From Ferrovibrio sp965278975 (GTDB lineage: Bacteria > Pseudomonadota > Alphaproteobacteria > Ferrovibrionales > Ferrovibrionaceae), in NCBI RefSeq assembly GCF_965278975.1, contig NZ_OZ257126.1, positions 2,666,001-2,730,000 of the forward strand: DNA of 64,000 bases. Direction: 5' to 3'. Shown one piece after another: positions 8,099-16,957 of this stretch. Position numbers and translations under genes: made by a program. Under the pieces are notes generated by a model. It saw nothing but the letters and a program-made list of their open reading frames with translations, was not told where the DNA came from and searched no databases. How positions within the stretch are numbered: position 1 is the stretch's first letter; the number at the start of each line of letters is the position of its first letter.

Positions 8099-9133
8099 AT
8101 GGCCAATAGTTTCGGCCCCCTGCCATCGCCCGGCGCGCGGCCCTTTATCGTCGAGGTGCGGCGCGGCGCGCAAGTGGAAAGCCGCCATGCCATCGCCGCC
8201 GTGGTGGTGGATGCCTCTGGCCGCCAGGTGGCCGGCTGGGGCGATACCGGCATGACGATCTTCCCGCGTTCCTCGAACAAGGCCTTCCAGGCCCTGCCGC
8301 TGATCGAGACCGGTGCGGCGGATGCGGCGGGCCTGAGCCAGGCCGAAATCGCCATGGCCTGCGCCAGCCATGGCGGCGAAAAGCGGCATACCGATACCGT
8401 TGCCGCCTGGCTCGGTCGCCTTGGCCTCGACCATGGCGCGCTGGAATGTGGCGCCCACTGGCCCTATCACGAGGAAACCGCGCGCGACATTGCCCGCGCC
8501 CATAGCCAGCCGACAACGCTGCATAATAATTGCTCCGGCAAACATGCCGGCATGGTCACCGTGGCGCGCCATATGGGCGAGGCGATTTCGGGCTATGTCG
8601 GCCCCGAACATCCGGTGCAGCGCCGGGTTACGGCGGCGATTGAAGATGTCTGCGGCGTGAAGATCGCCGCAGATGCCTATGCCACCGATGGCTGCTCGAT
8701 GCCGACCCTGGCCTTGCCGCTGAACAAGCTGGCGCATGGCTTCGCGCGCTTCGTCACCGGCCAGGGCCTGGCTCCGGCGCGCGCCAAGGCGGCGCAGCGG
8801 CTGGCAGGGGCCGTGCTGGCCGAGCCGTTCTTTGTGGCTGGCACGGGTCGCTTCTGCACCGCCGTGATGCAGGCGGGCAGGGGGCGTTTTATTGCCAAGA
8901 CCGGCGCCGAGGGTGTCTACACGGCGGCTTCCGCCGAACTGGGCATCGGCATCGCGCTCAAGGCACTGGATGGCACGGCGCGCGCGGCCCAGACCGCGCT
9001 TGGCGGCGTGCTGGAACATCTCGGCCTGCTGGATGCGGCGGCACATGAAGTAATGCGGCCGCTGGTGGAGCCGGTGTTGAGCAACTGGCGTGGCCTGCGT
9101 GTCGGCGATATCGGGCTGGAGCCGGGCTTTTAA
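8099..9133 (+). CDS. L-asparaginase of the Rhizobium etli ReAV type (asparaginase II family)
   Basis: A 344-residue cytoplasmic enzyme hydrolysing asparagine to aspartate and ammonia. It belongs to the class typified by R. etli ReAV, unrelated to E. coli AnsA/AnsB. Family residues are in place: the SxxK pair S58-K61, a second Ser at S90 (CASHGGE), the metal-site residues C145 and K148 (NNCSGKHAGM), C199 (TDGCSMPT), and a Lys at 267 (IAKTGAEG). An RBS-like AGGAGG precedes the ATG. The 3' end overlaps the convergent kinase-like gene by 4 bases. Structural work on ReAV describes zinc coordinated by the Cys-Lys-Cys set; the equivalence here is by alignment of motifs. Confidence 0.92.
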   Translation: MANSFGPLPSPGARPFIVEVRRGAQVESRHAIAAVVVDASGRQVAGWGDTGMTIFPRSSNKAFQALPLIETGAADAAGLSQAEIAMACASHGGEKRHTDTVAAWLGRLGLDHGALECGAHWPYHEETARDIARAHSQPTTLHNNCSGKHAGMVTVARHMGEAISGYVGPEHPVQRRVTAAIEDVCGVKIAADAYATDGCSMPTLALPLNKLAHGFARFVTGQGLAPARAKAAQRLAGAVLAEPFFVAGTGRFCTAVMQAGRGRFIAKTGAEGVYTAASAELGIGIALKALDGTARAAQTALGGVLEHLGLLDAAAHEVMRPLVEPVLSNWRGLRVGDIGLEPGF

Positions 9134-9903
9134 TCGAGTGCAGCAGCGAGTGCGGCTTCCGCCGCCAGGCCCTGACGCACATCGCGTCCCGCTTTGGCGG
9201 CAAAGGGTTTGGCCAGCCGGATGATCGGGCCGATGCGGCGATGCAGCCGGGCAATCTCGGCGCGGGTGCTGTTGTCCGAAGCCTGCACCAGTCGCTTGGC
9301 CACAGCCGGCAGCAGCGGCGCCGACGCATCCTTGTCGTAGCGGGTCAGTGAATAGAGGAACAGCAGCAGGTCGCGTGCCTGGCGCTGGGCCAGGGTCATG
9401 CCCGGCAGGTCATGATCTTCCAGATCAAGCAGGCCGGGCTTGCCATCGCGCCAGGAGAAATTGCGGATCTGCGCACCGCCATGCCATTCGCCCTGGCGAT
9501 GCAGGCGCAACAGCAATTCGGCGCAGGCTTCGATGATTGCCCGGCGCCGCCCGGCATCCGGTTCCTGGTTCAGCAAAGTCTCGACACTGGCGCCGCCATC
9601 GCCGAGCACCAGCCAGCGCGGTTCTTCCGCCACCAGAGCCGGCACCGGCCAGCCATTGGCGGCAAGGTGGCGCAAAGCCACGGCTTCGCTTTTCAGGGCG
9701 CCATCGCGCGGCGGTTTCAGCATGGCGAGGCCGAAGGCCAGGGCGATGCAGCGCTGCATGAACACCGAAGAACGCAGGCGCGGCAGGCCGGGGCGCTTCA
9801 CCCAGTAGCGCCGGCCGGCATAATCGAGGCTGAACACGCGCTGCCGTGCGGTCGCCGCCATGGCGGCGATTGCGGCGCCGAGGCCGGGGTCGAGTTCGCT
9901 CAT
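9130..9903 (-). CDS. Small kinase-like protein (Kdo/RIO kinase-like fold) with altered catalytic loop
   Basis: A 257-residue protein with the layout of a minimal kinase of the lipopolysaccharide-kinase/RIO type: a glycine-poor N-lobe with YWVKRPG (candidate ATP-binding Lys K36), an acidic helix residue near E73, then W140-HGGAQIRN148 in the place of the catalytic loop and LLDLED (D160) in the place of the metal-binding loop. The usual HGD or HxD loop is HGG here, so the catalytic Asp is missing or moved. It may be a pseudokinase or use another residue. No membrane segments. It is 30 bases downstream of the CobW-family gene on the same strand. Substrate unknown. Confidence 0.65.
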   Translation of the reverse strand: MSELDPGLGAAIAAMAATARQRVFSLDYAGRRYWVKRPGLPRLRSSVFMQRCIALAFGLAMLKPPRDGALKSEAVALRHLAANGWPVPALVAEEPRWLVLGDGGASVETLLNQEPDAGRRRAIIEACAELLLRLHRQGEWHGGAQIRNFSWRDGKPGLLDLEDHDLPGMTLAQRQARDLLLFLYSLTRYDKDASAPLLPAVAKRLVQASDNSTRAEIARLHRRIGPIIRLAKPFAAKAGRDVRQGLAAEAALAAALD

Positions 9904-9933
9904 GCGGACAGGTGACTCATCATTGGCGGGCGG

Positions 9934-11142
9934 CTAACGGCCAGCCGGTGCCAGGCTTTCCGGCGGCGCGGCCTCGGCCTGCGCCAGCGCGGTCAGCGTC
10001 TGCTCGATCACCTCGCGGCCCAGATCGCGGGTGATGAACACGATCTTGCTGCGGCGATCCTCATCGGGCCAGGCTGGAATGGTGGCCGGCGGATGGAACA
10101 GGTGTTGCACGCCATGCACCACCACCGGGCGGTCGACGCCCACCACATTGATCAGGCCCTTCACGCGCAGCAGGTTGTCGCCGCGATAGGCCGCCAGCAG
10201 GTCGAGCCAGGTTGCCAGCGTATTCCACTCGAAGGGCTGATCGAACGTCAGGCAGAAGGAAGCGATCGACGCATCGTGGCGGTTCACATCCAGCTTGCCA
10301 TCCGCCGTGCGTGGATGGTCATGCTCATCATGATGCCCATGGTCATCATGATGATCGTGTTCACCATGGTGGTCGTGGTGATGATCGTCGTGGCCGTGAT
10401 GGTGGTGATCGTGCCCATGGTGATCATGGTCGTGATCATGGTGGTGGTGATGCCCGCCATAGGCTTCGGCGCGCAGCCAGTTCTGCACGTCGTAGCTCTT
10501 GCGCGCCGGATCATAGAGCCCGGCATTGAACAGCCTGTCCGGCTCGATATCGCCTTCCACCACGGCCAGGATCGGTGCGCCGGGATTGAGATGCTGCAGG
10601 CGGTGGCGCAGTTCGCCAACCAAGGCCTTGGGCGCGATATCGGTCTTGCTCAAGACCAGGCGGTCGGCCACGGCGGCCTGCTTCACGGCTTCCAGGTGGT
10701 TGTCCAGCGTGGCGCTGCCATTCACCGCATCCACCAGGGTGACGACGCTTTCCAGCCGGAAGCGTTCCGACACCACGGCATCGCTCATCAGCGTGTGCAG
10801 CACCGGCGCCGGGTCGGCCAGGCCGGTGGTCTCGATCACCACGCGGCGGAACGGCTTCACCGCGCCGCTCTCGCGCTTCTGCATCAGTTCGCGCAGCGTG
10901 TTCACCAGGTCACCGCGCACAGTGCAGCACAGGCAGCCCGAGGAGAGCAGCACGGTATCCTCGCTGCTCGATGCGATCAGCGCATGATCCAGGCCGATTT
11001 CGCCGAATTCGTTGACGATCACGGCGGTCTCGCCCATTGCCGGGTGGCGCAGCAGCCGGTTCAGCAGCGTGCTTTTGCCGGCGCCAAGGAAACCGGTGAT
11101 GACGGAAACGGGCAGGCGGTGGTCGATCTGGCCAGTGCTCAT
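9934..11142 (-). CDS. CobW/COG0523-family metal-chaperone GTPase with long His-rich loop
   Basis: A 402-residue G3E-family GTPase. Walker A is GFLGAGKST at 17-25, the metal-binding CxCC is C70-L-C72-C73, and the GTP-specificity motif SKTD lies in the middle. The C-terminal CobW_C domain follows about 50 residues of mainly His and Asp (about 230-278). COG0523 proteins load or traffic metals, mainly zinc, or cobalt in B12-making strains. The His-rich loop points to zinc, nickel or cobalt storage or capture. cobS and cobT occur 15 kb away but not in this operon, so a cobalamin role is possible, not shown. AGGAGA precedes the ATG. I saw no Zur-box-like palindrome or B12 riboswitch in the 72 bases upstream. 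Confidence 0.88.
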   Translation of the reverse strand: MSTGQIDHRLPVSVITGFLGAGKSTLLNRLLRHPAMGETAVIVNEFGEIGLDHALIASSSEDTVLLSSGCLCCTVRGDLVNTLRELMQKRESGAVKPFRRVVIETTGLADPAPVLHTLMSDAVVSERFRLESVVTLVDAVNGSATLDNHLEAVKQAAVADRLVLSKTDIAPKALVGELRHRLQHLNPGAPILAVVEGDIEPDRLFNAGLYDPARKSYDVQNWLRAEAYGGHHHHHDHDHDHHGHDHHHHGHDDHHHDHHGEHDHHDDHGHHDEHDHPRTADGKLDVNRHDASIASFCLTFDQPFEWNTLATWLDLLAAYRGDNLLRVKGLINVVGVDRPVVVHGVQHLFHPPATIPAWPDEDRRSKIVFITRDLGREVIEQTLTALAQAEAAPPESLAPAGR

Positions 11143-11214
11143 GGGGAATTCTCCTCTAGCCGTCTATTTCGGGCGAGTTGGCGGCGAAGTCCAGTGCTTG
11201 GCAGCTTGGCTTGT

Positions 11215-11676
11215 TCAGCACCAGGGCTGCTTGCGCCCGCCATCGTAGCGTCGCGCCAGCCCGGCCTGGATCAGCATGTCGCCGAGATCTGAGGTCCCGT
11301 CGGCGCTCTGCACCCGGCCAACCACGCGGCGGCCGTATTTGTCGTGTTCCAGGTCGCGCAGCACCACCTTGTCCTGGCGCGCCAGCCAGTCGGCAGCGAA
11401 ACGACTGGCCGCTGTTGCGGCCTCGCGCTCGGCGGCACAGGGGCTGCGGCGCTCCGGGGTGTCGATGCCCTCCAGCCGCACCCGGGTGGTGACGCGCTGA
11501 TCGAGCCAGATCAGCGCCACCACTTCCAGAGTATCGCCATCGATGACGCGAGCCTGCTCCACCGCTACGGGACCGCGCAGTGCCGGTTCGCCTATCGCTG
11601 CGGCAGGCAGGAACGGGGCCAACACCCATAACGGGTAGAAAGCCGCTATTCTGGATATGATTATATTCAATAGCAT
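11215..11676 (-). CDS. Exported thermonuclease (SNase) family protein
   Basis: A 153-residue protein with an N-terminal hydrophobic signal-like segment (about 5-28, ending AAAIGEP) and one staphylococcal nuclease domain. Active-site positions are recognisable: VIDGDTL, R67 and E75 in VRLEGIDTPE, and R116 in HDKYGRRVVG, equivalent to Arg35, Glu43 and Arg87 of the S. aureus enzyme. It should cut DNA and RNA with calcium outside the cytoplasm. The first ten codons are low in GC, unlike the rest, so the true start could be slightly further in or the 5' end may have been rebuilt by the adjacent insertion. It is 72 bases upstream of the CobW-family gene, possibly one transcript. Confidence 0.85.
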   Translation of the reverse strand: MLLNIIISRIAAFYPLWVLAPFLPAAAIGEPALRGPVAVEQARVIDGDTLEVVALIWLDQRVTTRVRLEGIDTPERRSPCAAEREAATAASRFAADWLARQDKVVLRDLEHDKYGRRVVGRVQSADGTSDLGDMLIQAGLARRYDGGRKQPWC

Positions 11677-11787
11677 CTTATTACGAGAATTATGGGAACA
11701 AATGATCCCTTCTCGTTCTCATTTTACGCTGAATCGGCCAAAAGGCAAGGCTGGCTTGCGCTTAAAAGTCGTGAAATCAGGGTGGAG

Positions 11788-11834
11788 TCAGAGTACCCAG
11801 CGCTTGAGGTCGCCGGGCAGCTCCAGCCGGCGCC
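11788..11834. repeat. Direct repeat copy A: displaced 3' end of the nucleotide-sugar dehydrogenase gene
   Basis: These 47 bases match 13382-13428 at 45 positions. They encode, on the minus strand, the last 15 residues of the dehydrogenase (RRLELPGDLKRWVL) and its stop. Both differences are third-position changes that keep the amino acid (CGG/CGC for Arg, GAG/GAA for Glu). Similarity stops abruptly on both sides. The low-GC methyltransferase segment lies between the two copies. Confidence 0.9.
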
Positions 11835-11868
11835 TCTTGTCCGAGTAGACCTCACAGGTTAATAAGTC

Positions 11869-11918
11869 CGACGTTAACCTTTTACTTAGAGCCTGTGGAT
11901 ATCTTATGGTTAACGTCG
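11869..11918. promoter_or_regulatory. 11-bp perfect inverted repeat upstream of the DNA methyltransferase gene
   Basis: CGACGTTAACC at 11869-11879 is repeated as its exact reverse complement GGTTAACGTCG at 11908-11918, separated by 28 bases, ending 19 bases before the methyltransferase start. Each arm contains GTTAAC. The placement fits an operator for autoregulation or for a controller protein; the arms could also be methylation targets. Function is inferred only from symmetry and position. Confidence 0.55.
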
Positions 11919-11937
11919 CAGCTCTTGGGTGTGAGAA

Positions 11938-12831
11938 ATGAATAACATATTGATGAATAATAAATTTATCCAAAAGAGTGCAGCCTTGCTCATTGAAGGT
12001 GATTGTCTAGAGGAAATGACGGCAATACCTGACGGATCAGTAAATATGATTTTGTGTGATCTACCCTACGGTACTACACAAAATCAGTGGGATAGTGTGA
12101 TCCCGCTTGATCGGTTGTGGCAACATTACCGACGTATTCTAGCGCCACAGGGCGTGGTTGCGTTAATGGGGCAAGGCCCTTTCACTGCCCGGCTTATCCT
12201 CAGTCAGGACGATATTTTCAAATACAAGATTACTTGGGTTAAGTCGAAACCAACGAACTTCTTAAATGCCAAAAAACAACCTTTGCGGCGCCATGAGGAC
12301 ATTTGCATATTCTACCCGCGGCAACCTAAATATACCCCTCAAATGTCTCCTGGTGAGGCGTATGATAAGGGGGTGCGAAAAAGCCAACTGACGGGTTCAT
12401 ATGGTGATTTTAGCCCTGTCCGTGTCCAAAGTGATGGGGGGCGTTATCCTACCGATGTCGTATACTTCAAGACGGCGGAAAGTGAGGGGCGCGTATGGCA
12501 CCCTACTCAAAAGCCTGTCGATTTAGGGCGGTATTTAGTTCGGACTTATACCAACCCTGGTGACATTGTTCTCGACAATGCTTTCGGATCCGGCAGTTTC
12601 CTCGTTGCAGCGGCTTGTGAGGGAAGATCCTGCATTGGCATAGAAAAGAACCGGAATATTCATGAATTTAAAAAGGATGCGATGGATTTAATTTCAGTTG
12701 CTGAACAGCGGCTTGAAGCAGTTATTGGAAAGTCCAACATGGAGACTATTCGTTCGGGCGGTGTTGATTGTATAAAAAGTGGAGTGAGCCGCCTAATTAG
12801 CACCAGTCAGTGCATCATGGCAGCTGCGTAA
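11938..12831 (+). CDS. Orphan site-specific DNA methyltransferase (N6-adenine/N4-cytosine type)
   Basis: A 297-residue methyltransferase of the N6_N4_Mtase fold in beta-class order: the catalytic motif comes first as DLPYG (41-45, a DPPY variant), then the variable target-recognition region (about 105-185), HPTQKP at 188-193, and the SAM-binding motif DNAFGSGSF (213-221). It probably makes m6A or m4C. No restriction endonuclease gene is recognisable beside it, so it looks solitary. Codon use and GC are clearly below the backbone, and it lies in the segment between the two dehydrogenase 3'-end copies, so it was acquired. An alternative in-frame ATG lies five codons in. No strong Shine-Dalgarno is visible. 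Confidence 0.9.
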   Translation: MNNILMNNKFIQKSAALLIEGDCLEEMTAIPDGSVNMILCDLPYGTTQNQWDSVIPLDRLWQHYRRILAPQGVVALMGQGPFTARLILSQDDIFKYKITWVKSKPTNFLNAKKQPLRRHEDICIFYPRQPKYTPQMSPGEAYDKGVRKSQLTGSYGDFSPVRVQSDGGRYPTDVVYFKTAESEGRVWHPTQKPVDLGRYLVRTYTNPGDIVLDNAFGSGSFLVAAACEGRSCIGIEKNRNIHEFKKDAMDLISVAEQRLEAVIGKSNMETIRSGGVDCIKSGVSRLISTSQCIMAAA

Positions 12832-13381
12832 ATATTCATGAAATATTGAAATGATAATTCCCGTTAATATCCAAAAGTACTTCCGCCGCTCTGCCGGCCA
12901 AATTTTGTGCTGCAAAATCGGCTAGTGTCGCATCGTCATAATGAAGCCAAGTATTGGGTGTATTGTGATTTCGGCAACGATTACTGTCATGAGTTATCTT
13001 CATCATCCTATTGCCTTTGAATACCCCTAGGATGGTCACTCTGAAGCGCACTGATGTTTCTTCAACCGCATGATTTCCGAAGAAGCCATTCGTCCAAACC
13101 ATCCCGGCAAAAAAGGTATTACGGAACCATATTTGCACATTTTGCGGGTTTTTCGATTTAGTAAAACGAAGATAAGGTACTCGATATCCTCGTGTCGGTT
13201 GCTGGGCATCAGTTCTAGACAAAGGCTTTTTGTGCCAGCGGAGCGCCATACCTGCATTCCTTTATGAGAATAAAACTTGCAATTGAATGCAAGCATGGCT
13301 GTATTTTTTTTGCAATCAAAAGGTGGTTCCCTGCCTCGAGATGTGCAGTTTAGATATTGAAGGTCAATGCTGAATGAAAAA
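12832..13381. other. Low-GC segment between methyltransferase and dehydrogenase genes
   Basis: About 550 bases of AT-rich DNA with no gene I can identify by similarity. It holds one uncertain minus-strand frame (12836-13249), a small inverted repeat CTTGCA-N6-TGCAAG near 13276-13293, and a run of eight T around 13303-13310. It is continuous in composition with the methyltransferase gene and ends exactly where the GC-rich dehydrogenase 3' end begins. Confidence 0.6.
12836..13249 (-). CDS. Uncertain hypothetical protein on the methyltransferase insert
   Basis: A 137-codon frame in low-GC DNA, convergent with the methyltransferase gene (4 bases between stops). The C-terminal third (HYDDATLADFAAQNLAGRAAEVLLD) reads like a plausible helical protein segment; the N-terminal part is basic and aromatic and less convincing. 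A shorter version from an internal Met pair (about 56 residues) is possible. No motif is recognised. In AT-rich DNA a frame of this length can occur by chance. If real, it could be the partner of the methyltransferase, but nothing in it looks like a nuclease. Confidence 0.3.
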   Translation of the reverse strand: MALRWHKKPLSRTDAQQPTRGYRVPYLRFTKSKNPQNVQIWFRNTFFAGMVWTNGFFGNHAVEETSVRFRVTILGVFKGNRMMKITHDSNRCRNHNTPNTWLHYDDATLADFAAQNLAGRAAEVLLDINGNYHFNIS

Positions 13382-14668
<1,287 letters not shown>

Positions 14669-14723
14669 GGCTGCGGATTCCAGGATCAGGAGAGAAAAGG
14701 GGGTGGCTGTGGGTAGCCCGCCC

Positions 14724-14777
14724 ACCCCCCGGTGTCAATTGCCGAGGCCTGGGCGGGGGGTATTGACCGGTGGGGGT
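14724..14777. promoter_or_regulatory. Imperfect inverted repeat in the divergent promoter region
   Basis: ACCCCCCGGTGTCAAT (14724-14739) and ATTGACCGGTGGGGGT (14762-14777) are imperfect reverse complements, sharing ATTGAC, CGG and a G-run with small indels. They lie between the divergent dehydrogenase and glycosyltransferase genes. They could be an operator serving both, or just a stem in a G/C-run region. Weak evidence. Confidence 0.3.
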
Positions 14778-14796
14778 GGCCGGGTTAGTTCCGGTC

Positions 14797-15951
14797 ATGG
14801 CCCGCCGCCTGCTCATCATCGTCCATGAGGCGCTGTTCTTCACCACCCACCGCCTGCCGGTAGGCCGGGCGATGCGCCAGCTTGGCTGGGAAGTGCATGT
14901 CGCCGCGCCACCGGACCCGGAAATCGCCGCCCGGCTGCAGGCGGAGGGCTTCATCCTGCACCCGATTCCGCTGGCGCGCGGCGGCCAGAACCCGCTGGCC
15001 GAGCTGCGCCTGGTGGCGGCGCTTTATGGCCTGATCCGAAAGATTCAGCCGCTGCTGGTGCATCATGTTTCGATGAAACCGGTGATCTGGGGCGGCATGG
15101 CCAGCCGGCTGGCCAATGTACCCGCCGCCATCCATGCCATCACCGGCTTAGGGTTCGTGTTCATCCGTCAGGATTTCAAGGCGCGGCTGCTGCGTTTTAT
15201 CATCCGCGCGCTCTATGGCTTCGCGCTGTCGCACAGGAATGGCTATGCCATCTTCCAGAACCCGGATGATCTCGGGCTGTTCGAGCAGAACGGCATGGTG
15301 CAGCCCGGACGCTGGTGCATGATCAAGGGCTGTGGCGTCGATATGCGCGCCTTCCCGGCACAACCCGAACCGCAGGGCGAGAAGCCGGTGGTGATGTTTC
15401 CGGCGCGGCTGCTGGGTGACAAGGGCGTGAATGAATTCACCGGCGCTGCCGCCATCCTGCGCCAGCAGGGCGTGCAGGCGCGCTTCGTGCTGGTCGGCCG
15501 CCGCGACGCGGATAACCCGACCGATATCGGCGAAGCCAGATTGCAGCAGTGGATCGATAGTGGCCTGGTGGAATACTGGGGCTATTCCACCGACATGGCC
15601 GCCAGCCTGGCGCGCGCCAATCTCATTGTGATGCCGAGCTACCGCGAGGGTTTGCCGCGTGGCCTGATCGAAGCGGCGGCGACGCAGCGCGCTATCATCA
15701 CCGCCGATGTGCCGGGCTGCCGCGAAGTGGTGCGCCATGAAGAGAACGGCCTGCTGGTGCCGGTGCGTGATGTGGCGGCGACGGCTGCCGCGATGCGCCG
15801 CCTGATCGAGGATGTGCCGTTGCGCCAGCGGCTCGCCGCGCGTGGCCGCCAGATCGCGGAAAACGAATTCTCGGTCGAGCATTTCGTCGCCGAGAGCCTC
15901 AAGGCCTATGGCGTGGTGCTGAAGCCCTTGGGGCAGCAGGTGGAAGCATGA
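14797..15951 (+). CDS. Family 4 glycosyltransferase
   Basis: A 384-residue GT-B enzyme from the ATG at 14797 (MARRLLIIVHEALFF). The N-terminal acceptor domain begins with the usual strand and helix; the C-terminal domain carries the GT4 donor-site signature at SYREGLPRGLIEAAATQRAIITADVPGCREVV with the E-x7-E pair. A single glycosyltransferase is typical for adding the second sugar onto the lipid carrier primed by the WbpL-like enzyme, whose start overlaps this stop by 4 bases. Donor and acceptor are not readable. It likely helps build a surface polysaccharide with the dehydrogenase product as donor. Confidence 0.87.
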   Translation: MARRLLIIVHEALFFTTHRLPVGRAMRQLGWEVHVAAPPDPEIAARLQAEGFILHPIPLARGGQNPLAELRLVAALYGLIRKIQPLLVHHVSMKPVIWGGMASRLANVPAAIHAITGLGFVFIRQDFKARLLRFIIRALYGFALSHRNGYAIFQNPDDLGLFEQNGMVQPGRWCMIKGCGVDMRAFPAQPEPQGEKPVVMFPARLLGDKGVNEFTGAAAILRQQGVQARFVLVGRRDADNPTDIGEARLQQWIDSGLVEYWGYSTDMAASLARANLIVMPSYREGLPRGLIEAAATQRAIITADVPGCREVVRHEENGLLVPVRDVAATAAAMRRLIEDVPLRQRLAARGRQIAENEFSVEHFVAESLKAYGVVLKPLGQQVEA

Positions 15952-16952
15952 TTGAACCGACCTGGCCTTTCGCGCTCGGCTTCGGCCTGCTCGCCGCCAT
16001 CGGCACCGTTTTGCTGCTGGTGCCACTGATCATCTGGCTCAAGACCCGTGCCGTGCTGGATCTGCCCAATGCGCGCTCCAGCCATACGGAGCCGACACCG
16101 CGTGGCGGCGGCATCGCCGTGGTGGCGATCATCCTCGGCCTCGGCCTGCCCTGGATCACGCTGGCTGACCAGATCGCCCAGGGCATGCTGCTGGTCGGCA
16201 TGCTGGTGCTGGCTTTGCTGTTCTGGTTCGACGACCGGCTCAAGGGCCTGCCGATCCTGCTGCGCATGGGCGCGCAGGCGCTGGCAGTCGCCCTGGTGCT
16301 GGGGCAATTGCCGCCGGAAGCGACGGTGACGCAGGGACTGGTGCCATTATGGTTCGAGCGCCTGGTCTGCTTCCTGGCCTGGCTGTGGTTCGTCAACCTG
16401 TTCAATTTCATGGATGGCATCAACGGCATCACCGGCATCGAGATGGCCAGCATCGGCCTCGGCCTCGCGGCTTGCGGCTGGCTTGCCGGTTTCGGTGGCG
16501 GCTATGCCGGGCTGGCGCTGATCGTGGCCGGTGCCGGCCTTGGTTTCCTGCGCCGCAACTGGGGCAAGGCCGATGTGTTCATGGGCGATGTCGGCTCGGT
16601 GCCGGTGGGTTTCCTGCTCGGCGGCCTGCTGCTGCAGGCAGCGTTCAGCGGCCTGTGGGCAGCGGCGATCATCCTGCCGCTGTATTACTGGGTGGATGCC
16701 ACCGTCACGCTGCTCAAGCGCGCGCTGCGCGGTGAGAAATTCTGGCACGCACATCGCCAGCATTTCTATCAGCAGGGCGTGCGCAAGGCTGGCGCCCATG
16801 CGCCGGTGGCTTCAAAGATCGGCGGCGTCAATCTGGCGCTGATCCTGCTGGCGCTGGCGGCGCAATTAGGGCCGCAACCGTGGTCGACGGTGGCGGCCCT
16901 GGCGTTAGGCCTGCTGTTCGTGCTGGCGCTGTGCCGGCACTTCCAGGAATAA
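15948..16952 (+). CDS. Undecaprenyl-phosphate N-acetylaminosugar-1-phosphate transferase (WbpL/WecA family)
   Basis: A 334-residue polytopic membrane protein with about ten membrane segments. Superfamily motifs are present: DD (D95, D96) in FWFDDRLKG, NLFNFMDGINGI with D156, FMGDVGS with D214, and HAHRQHFYQ in the last cytoplasmic loop. It transfers a HexNAc-1-phosphate from UDP-sugar to undecaprenyl phosphate, the first step of O-antigen or capsule repeat-unit assembly at the inner membrane. It overlaps the glycosyltransferase gene by ATGA and ends 5 bases from the convergent malyl-CoA lyase gene. Which sugar is used is not decided by sequence. Confidence 0.88.
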   Translation: MIEPTWPFALGFGLLAAIGTVLLLVPLIIWLKTRAVLDLPNARSSHTEPTPRGGGIAVVAIILGLGLPWITLADQIAQGMLLVGMLVLALLFWFDDRLKGLPILLRMGAQALAVALVLGQLPPEATVTQGLVPLWFERLVCFLAWLWFVNLFNFMDGINGITGIEMASIGLGLAACGWLAGFGGGYAGLALIVAGAGLGFLRRNWGKADVFMGDVGSVPVGFLLGGLLLQAAFSGLWAAAIILPLYYWVDATVTLLKRALRGEKFWHAHRQHFYQQGVRKAGAHAPVASKIGGVNLALILLALAAQLGPQPWSTVAALALGLLFVLALCRHFQE

Positions 16953-16957
16953 AAAAA

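Noticed and set aside
10310..10453. Short tandem repeats such as ATGGTCATGATCATG resembling a CRISPR or satellite
   Set aside because: They are the His/Asp codons of the CobW-family loop on the minus strand, in frame, with no spacer-repeat structure.
13276..13310. Intrinsic terminator in the low-GC insert (CTTGCA-N6-TGCAAG and T8)
   Set aside because: The stem is only 6 bp and the T-run is about 10 bases away, so the two parts do not form a terminator.
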